Source: an uncultured Bacilli bacterium (GTDB lineage: Bacteria > Bacillota_I > Bacilli_A > RF39 > UBA660). From it: a stretch of DNA of 24,319 nucleotides. Below the pieces are notes generated by a model that had not been told where the DNA came from, did no database searches, and saw only the letters and a list, made by a program, of their open reading frames with translations. Made by a program: the position numbers and the translations under genes. Below, in pieces: positions 1 through 6,041 of the stretch. The DNA lies in NCBI GenBank assembly GCA_910589335.1, contig CAJUTW010000010.1, positions 1-24,319 of the forward strand. Reading direction: 5' to 3'. Within the stretch, counting starts at the first letter, position 1; each line of letters opens with the position of its first letter.

Positions 1-248
1 CCATTAGGATATGTTCCTTTTGCCTCCCCATAATAAGTACCATAGCATGTTTTTGTTTTTGCTTTTTCTTCTTGCTTATTTGTTTCTTCTTTTTTTGATT
101 CGTCTTTTTTATTATTATAAGTTTCTTTTATATCTCTATTTTTTACACTTTTTAAATTTTTGTCATAATAAATGTATCCTGCTAATGATAAAGTAGTAAT
201 TATAAAGAAAATCAAGAAAAATTCTTTCTTTTTTCTTTTCCTTTTTAT
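1..248 (-). CDS. N-terminal part of an anchored or secreted protein, runs off the left edge
   Basis: An open minus-strand frame enters from 248 and stays open to the window edge. Its first residues are strongly basic (KRKRKKKE), followed by a hydrophobic stretch (FFLIFFIITTLSLAGYIYY), so it reads as a signal anchor. A Lys/Glu/Asn-rich linker follows, then a Cys-Tyr-Gly containing stretch just before the edge. It has an extended -10 promoter (266-274) and an AAAGGAG site at 250-256. There is no ATG, GTG or near TTG at the expected distance: the frame offers only ATA at 246-248, one base after the site, and TTG at 213-215, too far away and already inside the hydrophobic stretch. The start is therefore unresolved. 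I do not recognise the family; the visible part is only about 82 codons. Confidence 0.6.
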   Translation of the reverse strand, partial: MKRKRKKKEFFLIFFIITTLSLAGYIYYDKNLKSVKNRDIKETYNNKKDESKKEETNKQEEKAKTKTCYGTYYGEAKGTYPN

Positions 249-265
249 TCTCCTTTCTTTATTTT

Positions 266-274
266 ATTATATCA
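266..274 (-). promoter_or_regulatory. extended -10 promoter of the left-edge gene
   Basis: On the minus strand this reads TGATATAAT, a perfect extended -10. No good -35 is present 17 bases upstream. Transcription would start near 259, just before the AAAGGAG site, giving a very short leader. Confidence 0.5.
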
Positions 275-328
275 TACAATTTGCAAACTTAATTAATGTT
301 AGGTTTAATTTTTCTTTTTTTACAAAAT

Positions 329-350
329 AAAAAAGCTACATTAAGCAGCT
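329..350 (-). terminator. rpmE intrinsic terminator
   Basis: On the minus strand AGCTGC and GTAGCT pair over 6 bp (one G-U) around a 5-base loop and run into a T tract. The rpmE stop codon lies in the loop, so the gene's last codons form the 5' arm. Confidence 0.65.
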
Positions 351-559
351 GTTTCTTCTTGTGTAAATCCATATTTTTTGTTAAATTTGTCAACACGTCC
401 TGCACGTGATGCTCTACTTTGTTTTCCAGTATAGAATGGATGACATTTAGAACAAACTTCAACATTTATTTCTGATTTTGTAGATTTGCAAGTGAAAGTT
501 TCTCCACAAGCACAAGTTACTTTACAATCATTTATTTCTGGATGTATATTTTTTTTCAT
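341..559 (-). CDS. rpmE: 50S ribosomal protein L31, zinc-binding (C+) form
   Basis: A 72-residue basic protein with the L31 opening MKKNIHP and the diagnostic stretch CSKCHPFYTGK. The four cysteines C16, C18, C36 and C39 match the zinc ligands of the C+ form, so this is the zinc-dependent housekeeping paralog rather than the zinc-independent type B form. It sits on the large subunit near the central protuberance and helps bridge to the small subunit. AAGGAG at 568-573 lies seven bases before the ATG. It follows the SGNH-like gene but has its own promoter (617-645) and terminator (329-350), so it is probably monocistronic. In B. subtilis rpmE also lies downstream of fbaA and murZ; rho and glpX, which sit between them there, are absent here. 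Confidence 0.97.
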   Translation of the reverse strand: MKKNIHPEINDCKVTCACGETFTCKSTKSEINVEVCSKCHPFYTGKQSRASRAGRVDKFNKKYGFTQEETAA

Positions 560-577
560 ACTAATTCTCCTTCCGCC

Positions 578-596
578 ATGACAAAATATTTGTCAT
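578..596. repeat. perfect 8-bp inverted repeat in the rpmE leader
   Basis: ATGACAAA-ATA-TTTGTCAT lies between the predicted start of transcription (about 610) and the rpmE ribosome binding site. It could be an operator or an mRNA hairpin just upstream of the Shine-Dalgarno. It does not match the Zur, Fur or PerR boxes I know. Confidence 0.6.
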
Positions 597-616
597 AGTA
601 ATTAAATTGCGTAACT

Positions 617-645
617 AATATATCAGATATTTTATTATTTTTCAA
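617..645 (-). promoter_or_regulatory. rpmE promoter
   Basis: Minus strand TTGAAA (640-645), 17-base spacer, TATATT (617-622). The -35 overlaps the last codons of the upstream SGNH-like gene. Confidence 0.65.
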
Positions 646-1321
646 GTATTTTTCTAATTATTTTCTCAGATATTTGTTGATATCCTAATCTATTCGGATA
701 ATTAATGTTAGGATTTGGGAAATATTTTGTTCGATCAGATAATAAATAATATGTATCAATAAACTCTATTTCATTTGTTTGAGATAATGTTTCATTGAGT
801 TTTCTTATACCTTTATTTAAATAATAGTCATTTTTATTAGAACAATAATATCCAATAGTTATTATATTTCTTTTATAATATTTCCTAATTTCTTTAATTA
901 ATTCGTTATAATCATTTGAAATTTCTCTTATTATTTCATTTAAAGTACTAGAATCAATCTTTTCTTTTAGGCTTAATTTATATAATAAATCATTATATCC
1001 AATATTTAATATTATTGTATTAGATTCCATTAATTTTTTTTTTAAGATGGGGTTGTTTTTTACTTGTTCTAAAAATGTTTTTATTGATAATTCTTTATTA
1101 CTAAATTCATTATTAATTATTACTTTTTCAGTATCTTTATTTAAATAATCTTTGATATAGTCAGAATAACTTGTTTCTTTTATACCGTATGGATTTATTC
1201 CTAGAGCTAAATTATCTCCAATATTTGTTATAGTTACGACACTATTTTTTGTTTGTTGATAAATGAAGTACACTGAACAGCTTAAAAATATTAATATTAT
1301 TAATTTAGTTATTTTATTCAT
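635..1321 (-). CDS. SGNH/GDSL-fold protein with degenerate catalytic triad
   Basis: A 228-residue protein with an N-terminal hydrophobic anchor (about residues 5-22), so probably membrane-tethered and extracytoplasmic. The SGNH landmarks are recognisable in order: block I as NIGDNLALG (35-37 GDN where active enzymes have GDS), block III as NIGYNDL (G108, N110, D111), and block V as NINYPNRLGY (205-214) where active members have DxxHPNxxGY. The nucleophile Ser, the Asp and the His are thus replaced by N37, N205 and Y208. The block III Asn is kept. I infer a non-hydrolytic ligand-binding or scaffold protein. The ATG follows AGGAGG by five bases. The murA terminator (1333-1369) ends right at this ribosome binding site and no promoter is visible between them, so expression probably depends on read-through. 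The fold call rests on motif spacing only. Confidence 0.7.
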   Translation of the reverse strand: MNKITKLIILIFLSCSVYFIYQQTKNSVVTITNIGDNLALGINPYGIKETSYSDYIKDYLNKDTEKVIINNEFSNKELSIKTFLEQVKNNPILKKKLMESNTIILNIGYNDLLYKLSLKEKIDSSTLNEIIREISNDYNELIKEIRKYYKRNIITIGYYCSNKNDYYLNKGIRKLNETLSQTNEIEFIDTYYLLSDRTKYFPNPNINYPNRLGYQQISEKIIRKILEK

Positions 1322-1332
1322 AAATGCCTCCT

Positions 1333-1369
1333 AAAAAAAAGAAATATAACTATTAAATTATATTTCTTT
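1333..1369 (-). terminator. murA terminator abutting the next ribosome binding site
   Basis: Arms 1358-1369 and 1338-1349 pair perfectly over 12 bp around an 8-base loop. On the minus strand the hairpin is followed by a T run that leads straight into AGGAGG (1327-1332). The murA stop codon is in the 5' arm. Confidence 0.75.
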
Positions 1370-2611
1370 GATATTTATTTTAGCACCTACATTAGTTAGT
1401 TTTTCAATAATTTGTTCATATCCTCTTAGTATATGTTCTGCATTTGTAATTGTTGTTGTTCCTTCTGCTTTTAACCCTGCTGCCACCATTGATGCTCCTG
1501 CACGTAGATCTGTTGCTACTACTTGAGAGCCTTTTAATGTTGATGGTCCTAATATTGTAGCTGTTTGATTCTTTATTTCAACATCTGCGCCTAATTCTTT
1601 TAAGTAAGGAACATGCATGAAACGATTTTCAAATATTGTTTCAGTTGTTTTACTTTTACCATTACATTGTGTTTGTAAAACAGTAAATGGTTGTTGTAAA
1701 TCGGTTGGAAAGCCTGGATATACAGCGGTTTTAATATTTGTTGAGATATAATTTTTATTTTTTGATGTTATAACATAATCTGCCCCAACTTCTAAATCAA
1801 CTCCCATTTCCTCAAGTTTAGATAACAATGCATCAATATGTTCAGGAATAACATTATCTATTTTAAGAGGATTTCCACATAATGCTCCTATAATTATATA
1901 AGTTCCTGCTTCTATTCTATCTGGTATCACTTCGTGAAAACATTTATGTAGATAATCTACTCCTTCTATTTTTATTGTTGATGTTCCTGCTCCAGTAATC
2001 TTAGCTCCCATATTATTTAAAAATGTTGCAACATTTACTATTTCTGGTTCTTTAGCAGCATTATCTATTACGGTAATACCTTTTGCTTTAACTGCTGCTA
2101 ACATTATATTAATAGTTGCTCCTACAGAAGCTATATCTAAATAAATGTTAGCTCCATGTAATTCATCAGCTTCTACAATGTATTTATTTTTTTCATTTTT
2201 TACTATAGCTCCTAAAGCTTCAAATCCTTTTAAGTGTAAGTCTATTGGACGTGCTCCTATTGAGCAGCCACCTGGAAAGTACATAACAGCTTTTTTATAT
2301 TTTCCAAGTAAAGCTCCCATAAAATAATATGATGCTCTTAGTTTTTTTGAAAATTCTTCTTTAATCTCAATATTTTTCATATTAGATGGATTAATTATTA
2401 TACTTTCACTTGCTCTTTTAACATCAACATTTAAATAAGATAGAATATCACATAATGCTTCTGTATCTGTAATTTCAGGTATATTGCAAATTGTTGCTTC
2501 TTCATCTGATAATATCGCTGCAGGAATTAAAGCTACTGTTGCATTTTTAGCACCACTTATTCTTATAGTACCACTAAGGTCTTTTCCACCTTCTATTTCC
2601 ATTATCTTCAT
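1358..2611 (-). CDS. murA: UDP-N-acetylglucosamine 1-carboxyvinyltransferase (MurA/MurZ)
   Basis: Catalyses the first committed step of peptidoglycan precursor synthesis in the cytoplasm: transfer of enolpyruvate from PEP to UDP-GlcNAc. The 417-residue length fits the family. K22-N23 of ISGAKN and R92 are present. The active-site loop GGCSIGARP carries the catalytic C116, the residue alkylated by fosfomycin; it is Cys, not the Asp found in naturally resistant enzymes. Later motifs TDLQQPF and DLRAGASMV also match. It lies 21 bases downstream of fba with GGAGG seven bases before the ATG, in the fba promoter's transcript. Firmicutes often carry two paralogs, and linkage to fba is typical of the MurZ (MurAB) copy in B. 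subtilis. Which paralog this is cannot be settled from one locus. Confidence 0.97.
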   Translation of the reverse strand: MKIMEIEGGKDLSGTIRISGAKNATVALIPAAILSDEEATICNIPEITDTEALCDILSYLNVDVKRASESIIINPSNMKNIEIKEEFSKKLRASYYFMGALLGKYKKAVMYFPGGCSIGARPIDLHLKGFEALGAIVKNEKNKYIVEADELHGANIYLDIASVGATINIMLAAVKAKGITVIDNAAKEPEIVNVATFLNNMGAKITGAGTSTIKIEGVDYLHKCFHEVIPDRIEAGTYIIIGALCGNPLKIDNVIPEHIDALLSKLEEMGVDLEVGADYVITSKNKNYISTNIKTAVYPGFPTDLQQPFTVLQTQCNGKSKTTETIFENRFMHVPYLKELGADVEIKNQTATILGPSTLKGSQVVATDLRAGASMVAAGLKAEGTTTITNAEHILRGYEQIIEKLTNVGAKINIKEI

Positions 2612-2632
2612 TTATATACCTCCAAAATGGTT

Positions 2633-3475
2633 TTATTTAGTTTTGAATAAAGTTACAATCTCTTTTATTCTTGATTTAATAGCTTCCTCTCCACTACCAA
2701 TTATTTTACGAGGATCATATACTTTGTCATCATTTTTTATTTTATTTCTTACTGTGTTACTCCATACTACTTGTAAATCTGTATTTATGTTTATTTTTGA
2801 AATTCCATTTTCAATAGCTTTTTCTATTTTTTCATTAGGTATTCCTGTACCACCATGTAATACTAAAGGGATTGGAAGATTATCATTAATTATTTTCATT
2901 GTTGCAAAATCTAGATTAGGTTCTCCTTTGTAAAAACCATGGACACTTCCTAATGCTGGAGCAATTGAATCAATTTTCGTTGAATTATATAAAGTTAAAC
3001 AATCTTCTAATGTAGCGTTTGTCTCTTGAGATGTATGATTATCTTCTGTTCCTCCAATATGTCCTACTTCAGCTTCTACTGATACTCCTCTTTCATGAGC
3101 GTAATCAACAACTTCTTTTGTTATTTTTATATTTTCTTTTAGTTCATAGCGTGATGCATCTATCATTACTGATGTAAATCCTGCATCTATTGCTTTTTTA
3201 CATACTTCAAATGATGATCCGTGATCTATATGAATACATACTGGAATAGTAATGTTTAAATCTTTTAACAAACCTTTTACCATGCCAGTTATTGTGTTAA
3301 ATCCTCCCATATATTTTGCTGCACCTTCACTTACACCTAATATTACTGGAATATTTAAATTTTGGCATTCTTCTAAGATATATTTTGTCCATTCTAAATT
3401 ATTAATATTAAAGTGTGGAACTGCATATTTTTCTTTTTTTGCATTTAGTAGCATCTCATTAAAGTTTACTAACAT
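2633..3475 (-). CDS. fba: class II fructose-bisphosphate aldolase
   Basis: Glycolytic enzyme that reversibly splits fructose 1,6-bisphosphate into DHAP and glyceraldehyde 3-phosphate, zinc-dependent. With the chosen start the protein has 280 residues. Metal and catalytic residues are visible as HIDHG (H82, D84, H85), H179 in APALGSVHG and H207 in VLHGGTG. The phosphate-binding stretch ININTDLQ is present. The frame extends six codons upstream to a TTG at 3493. The ATG at 3475 is preferred because GGTGAT lies four bases upstream of it and homologs begin MxLVxxxEML. The usual GTVGG loop reads GHIGG here. A consensus promoter (3493-3521) drives fba and then murA. A ketose-bisphosphate aldolase with another substrate, such as tagatose bisphosphate, is a less likely alternative. 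Confidence 0.93.
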   Translation of the reverse strand: MLVNFNEMLLNAKKEKYAVPHFNINNLEWTKYILEECQNLNIPVILGVSEGAAKYMGGFNTITGMVKGLLKDLNITIPVCIHIDHGSSFEVCKKAIDAGFTSVMIDASRYELKENIKITKEVVDYAHERGVSVEAEVGHIGGTEDNHTSQETNATLEDCLTLYNSTKIDSIAPALGSVHGFYKGEPNLDFATMKIINDNLPIPLVLHGGTGIPNEKIEKAIENGISKININTDLQVVWSNTVRNKIKNDDKVYDPRKIIGSGEEAIKSRIKEIVTLFKTK

Positions 3476-3492
3476 TCTTATCACCCAATTCA

Positions 3493-3521
3493 ATCATAAT
3501 TAATTAATAGTTCTTTGTCAA
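3493..3521 (-). promoter_or_regulatory. fba-murA promoter
   Basis: Minus strand TTGACA (3516-3521), exactly 17 bases, TATGAT (3493-3498). This is the most canonical -35 in the window and fits a highly expressed glycolytic gene. Transcription would start close to the fba ribosome binding site. Confidence 0.75.
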
Positions 3522-3545
3522 TTGTATGAGTCTTTTTATACAATT
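3520..3545. repeat. inverted repeat overlapping the fba -35 element
   Basis: AATTGTAT, ten bases, ATACAATT: 8-bp perfect arms. The right arm as read on the minus strand runs into TTGACA. It may be an operator for the fba promoter or a weak end-of-transcript hairpin for mntP; there is no T tract after it. Confidence 0.5.
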
Positions 3546-3557
3546 ATTTGTCGTAAA

Positions 3558-4094
3558 TTAAGTAAATAATAAGTATTTAAAGGCGATTAAGAGCATTAAG
3601 AAAATTCCTAAATATACTGTTTTTTCTTGATATTTTTCAGTTAAAAATCTCCCTAATTTTAAACCATAATAAGTAAATAAAGAACTTATTATAGAAAATA
3701 TTATTCCAGCAATTATAGTTGATTCTCTTGTAATACCAAAGGCTATTCCTACTGAGAAACTATCAAGACTTACGGAAAATGCGAAAAGAAGTATTGAAAA
3801 TATATTTAAGATATCTTTTTTTTCTTCTTTATTTTTATTTAAATACATTTGAAGAGCTAATACTGAAAATATTGCAAAAGTTATATAATTGGTTTTTACA
3901 AAAAGAGCATTTGAAAAGATATTTCCTATCATACTTCCCAAAAATGGCATTATAAAATGAAATAAACCTACTATTAGCGATGTATTAATAATTTGTTTAG
4001 TACTAGGTAAAGTTGTACCGATAGACAAGGATAGAGAAAAAGTATCCATACTGAGACTTAAGCCCATAAAAAAATATATAAGAGTTTGTAACAT
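3558..4094 (-). CDS. mntP: MntP/YtaF-family membrane protein, probable manganese exporter
   Basis: A 178-residue, almost wholly hydrophobic protein with about six transmembrane segments in two homologous halves. Each half begins with the family signature: SLSMDTFSLSLSIG near residue 13 and FSVSLDSFSVGIAFG in the middle, whose acidic residues lie inside the membrane. A charged loop (NKNKEEKK) separates the halves. MntP proteins export Mn2+. The length fits MntP better than the longer sporulation relative YtaF, and B. subtilis mntP also lies close to spoIIR. AAGGTGAT ends three bases before the ATG. The gene starts 24 bases after spoIIR with no promoter seen between them, so the two are likely co-transcribed. 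The substrate is inferred from family and position. Confidence 0.75.
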   Translation of the reverse strand: MLQTLIYFFMGLSLSMDTFSLSLSIGTTLPSTKQIINTSLIVGLFHFIMPFLGSMIGNIFSNALFVKTNYITFAIFSVLALQMYLNKNKEEKKDILNIFSILLFAFSVSLDSFSVGIAFGITRESTIIAGIIFSIISSLFTYYGLKLGRFLTEKYQEKTVYLGIFLMLLIAFKYLLFT

Positions 4095-4118
4095 TCAATC
4101 ACCTTATATATTTTATTC

Positions 4119-4628
4119 TTAAAAGTATCTATCAAGTACTTCTTTTATTAAAGATTTATATTCTATATCATTTTCTTCATCAATCATACATAGTGGTGGA
4201 AATAAAACACACCAAAAGTTTTTTCCTTTTCCTTCTCCTAAAGTTATAACTAATGATTCATATTCTCCTGCTTCATAAATAACATTTTTATATTCTTTTT
4301 CTGGAAAATAATTTTTTCCATAGTTAATGTGGAAAGTTCTATCTTCTTTTCTTTCTTTTAAAGTTTTATCCACAATATTTTCGAATTTTGGTATGTTATT
4401 ATTAATAAAAGTCCTTGTATCATTGATATTTTTTAAATTATTAGATTGTGTAATAGTTGTGGAAAGATTAGAAACGATAGCTTTTTTTAAATTTTGATCA
4501 TCTATAGTATCACTATTTGCTATTATTCTAAATCTTATAGAGTCTTTAGGAATTATAATTTTATCTTCATTTTTATTTATAGATAGTATTGTAACTATTA
4601 TGGCTAATACAATAATAAGTTTTTTCAT
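4119..4628 (-). CDS. spoIIR: stage II sporulation protein R
   Basis: SpoIIR is the forespore-made, secreted signalling protein that triggers SpoIIGA to process pro-sigma-E in the mother cell of sporulating Firmicutes. The 169 residues carry an N-terminal signal or anchor (about 3-17), then the family landmarks IRFRIIANSDTIDDQNLK and, toward the C-terminus, YEAGEYESLVITLGEGKGKN followed by FWCVLFPPLCMID with two cysteines. Its order with prmC upstream and mntP downstream follows B. subtilis. The ribosome binding site GAGG (4636-4639) lies within the 3' arm of a hairpin terminator that ends two bases before the ATG, so translation from read-through mRNA should be hindered. No convincing sigma-F promoter was found. 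The gene indicates that the organism, or its recent ancestor, forms endospores. Confidence 0.93.
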   Translation of the reverse strand: MKKLIIVLAIIVTILSINKNEDKIIIPKDSIRFRIIANSDTIDDQNLKKAIVSNLSTTITQSNNLKNINDTRTFINNNIPKFENIVDKTLKERKEDRTFHINYGKNYFPEKEYKNVIYEAGEYESLVITLGEGKGKNFWCVLFPPLCMIDEENDIEYKSLIKEVLDRYF

Positions 4629-4631
4629 AGA

Positions 4632-4664
4632 AAAACCTCGCTTTCATATAGATAGTGAGGTTTT
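4632..4664 (-). terminator. prmC terminator covering the spoIIR ribosome binding site
   Basis: Arms 4632-4641 and 4655-4664 pair over 10 positions with one mismatch on the minus strand (a G-U pair on the plus strand) around a 13-base loop. The minus-strand 3' arm ends GAGGTTTT and runs through TTTTTCT into the spoIIR ATG. GAGG is both hairpin arm and Shine-Dalgarno. The same sequence can end plus-strand transcripts. Confidence 0.7.
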
Positions 4665-4674
4665 TTTGAAATTT

Positions 4675-5499
4675 TTATACAATATTTTTTAAAATAAATA
4701 ACATTCTATCTTTTCCAGATAAGTCTTTTTTAACGATGACTTTAATATTTTCTAATTCTTTATTGGCTAAGTTTGTAATATCTTGAGCTTGTGTACAGCC
4801 AATTTCAAAAGCAATTATACTTTTATCTTTTAAATAATACTTTACTTCTTTTATAATTCTCCTATAACAATCTAGTCCATCAACACCAGCATATAAAGCT
4901 AAATGTGGTTCATTGTTTTTTACTATATCTTCTATTTCTTCATTTGTTTTTATGTATGGAGGATTGCTAATAATAATATCATATTTTTTAGAAACATTAT
5001 TAAAAAAATCACTTTCAATTATATTAGCTTTAGAATTTAATAAATCACAGTTTTTCTTAGTAATTTCTAATGCTTTTTTACTAATATCTACTAAATCCAC
5101 AGATTTTGTGGAAACTTTTTTTTCTAAAGTTAGACCTATTACACCACTTCCACATCCTAAATCAAGAATATCCACAGGTTCTTTAAAATAATCATTTATA
5201 TATTTTATAGTATTTTCTACTAATTCTTCTGTTTCAAAACGTGGAATTAATACATTTTCATTGATCAAAAATTTGTTTCCATAAAAATTTACAGAGCCAA
5301 TTACATATTGTAGTGGTTTATTATTTGCTAAAGCTAGTACTTCTTTTTTATAGAGTTCACATTTTTCTTCACTTACTTTTTCTGATAAATTAACTAATAA
5401 CTCTAATGGATTTTTATCTAATAATTCTGCTAAAAGAATTTTAGCATGAGTAGAATGGCAATGGCCTTTAGCAAATATTAAAAGTTCTTCAATACTCAT
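4675..5499 (-). CDS. prmC: peptide chain release factor N5-glutamine methyltransferase
   Basis: PrmC (HemK) uses S-adenosylmethionine to methylate the Gln of the GGQ motif in release factors, including the RF1 encoded just upstream. The 274-residue protein has the helical N-terminal substrate-docking domain (about 1-75), a linker with LIPRFETEELVE, then the Rossmann methyltransferase fold with the SAM loop DLGCGSG (113-119), acidic D139 in LVDIS, and the catalytic NPPY at 179-182 that holds the glutamine amide. It is the last gene of the prfA - zinc-ribbon - prmC unit, 11 bases after the preceding gene. GGTGA precedes the ATG. A terminator follows directly. Confidence 0.95.
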   Translation of the reverse strand: MSIEELLIFAKGHCHSTHAKILLAELLDKNPLELLVNLSEKVSEEKCELYKKEVLALANNKPLQYVIGSVNFYGNKFLINENVLIPRFETEELVENTIKYINDYFKEPVDILDLGCGSGVIGLTLEKKVSTKSVDLVDISKKALEITKKNCDLLNSKANIIESDFFNNVSKKYDIIISNPPYIKTNEEIEDIVKNNEPHLALYAGVDGLDCYRRIIKEVKYYLKDKSIIAFEIGCTQAQDITNLANKELENIKVIVKKDLSGKDRMLFILKNIV

Positions 5500-5510
5500 T
5501 TTTCACCATT

Positions 5511-6041
5511 TTACTTAACTTTTACTTTTGGTTTCTTTTTTATTGCTTGATAAGCCTTTTCTTCTTCTTTTGTTCTTTTATTAGCTAATTCTAAATTTAC
5601 TTTTGCTGTTAGCTTATCTTTTATAAAGATTTGAGGTGTAACTTTTTTACAAACTCGACATTCTACATTATGTTCACTATATAAAATATTTGATTTTTCA
5701 TTTGATTCTTCTACTAAATTAATAGTATTACAAGCAAGACATATATATTGATTTAGTGTGCTTTTTCTTAATTTTAAATTTTTTGCAGGTATTATATATT
5801 TAAAATTACCAAAATATATCTTTTTAATAGGTGATTTACTTTGAGATGTTTCTAATTCTATTTCTCTAGAACATACTGGTGTTTTTATATTTTCGCTTTT
5901 TTCCTTTTTGTCATTTTTTTCTAGTTCTTGATTAGCTGTTACATTTTTACCATCATTTAATGAGGCAAATAATTGATTAATTCTTTCTTGTTCTTTTTTT
6001 GTTTTTATTGTATATGCTTTTTTGCGTTTTCTTTTATTCAT
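5511..6041 (-). CDS. unrecognised basic protein with a four-cysteine zinc-ribbon pattern
   Basis: A 176-residue protein that I do not recognise. Residues 1-75 are highly charged and look disordered (opening MNKRKRKKAYTIKTKKEQER). A core at about 75-145 has the pattern CxxC (C101, C104) and CxxC (C128, C131) separated by 23 residues, typical of a zinc ribbon. The tail is Lys/Glu-rich and ends KKKPKVKVK. The strong positive charge suggests nucleic acid or ribosome binding. Its ATG overlaps the end of prfA by eight bases and prmC starts 11 bases after its stop, so it is embedded in, and probably translationally coupled with, the release-factor operon. In B. subtilis prfA and prmC are adjacent, so this is an insertion. 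A role in termination or RF1 modification is only a guess from position. Confidence 0.8.
   Translation of the reverse strand: MNKRKRKKAYTIKTKKEQERINQLFASLNDGKNVTANQELEKNDKKEKSENIKTPVCSREIELETSQSKSPIKKIYFGNFKYIIPAKNLKLRKSTLNQYICLACNTINLVEESNEKSNILYSEHNVECRVCKKVTPQIFIKDKLTAKVNLELANKRTKEEEKAYQAIKKKPKVKVK

Noticed and set aside
4629..4690. Sigma-F promoter for spoIIR
   Set aside because: GTATA occurs at the end of prmC, but no GG-containing -10 of sigma-F type follows at the right distance.
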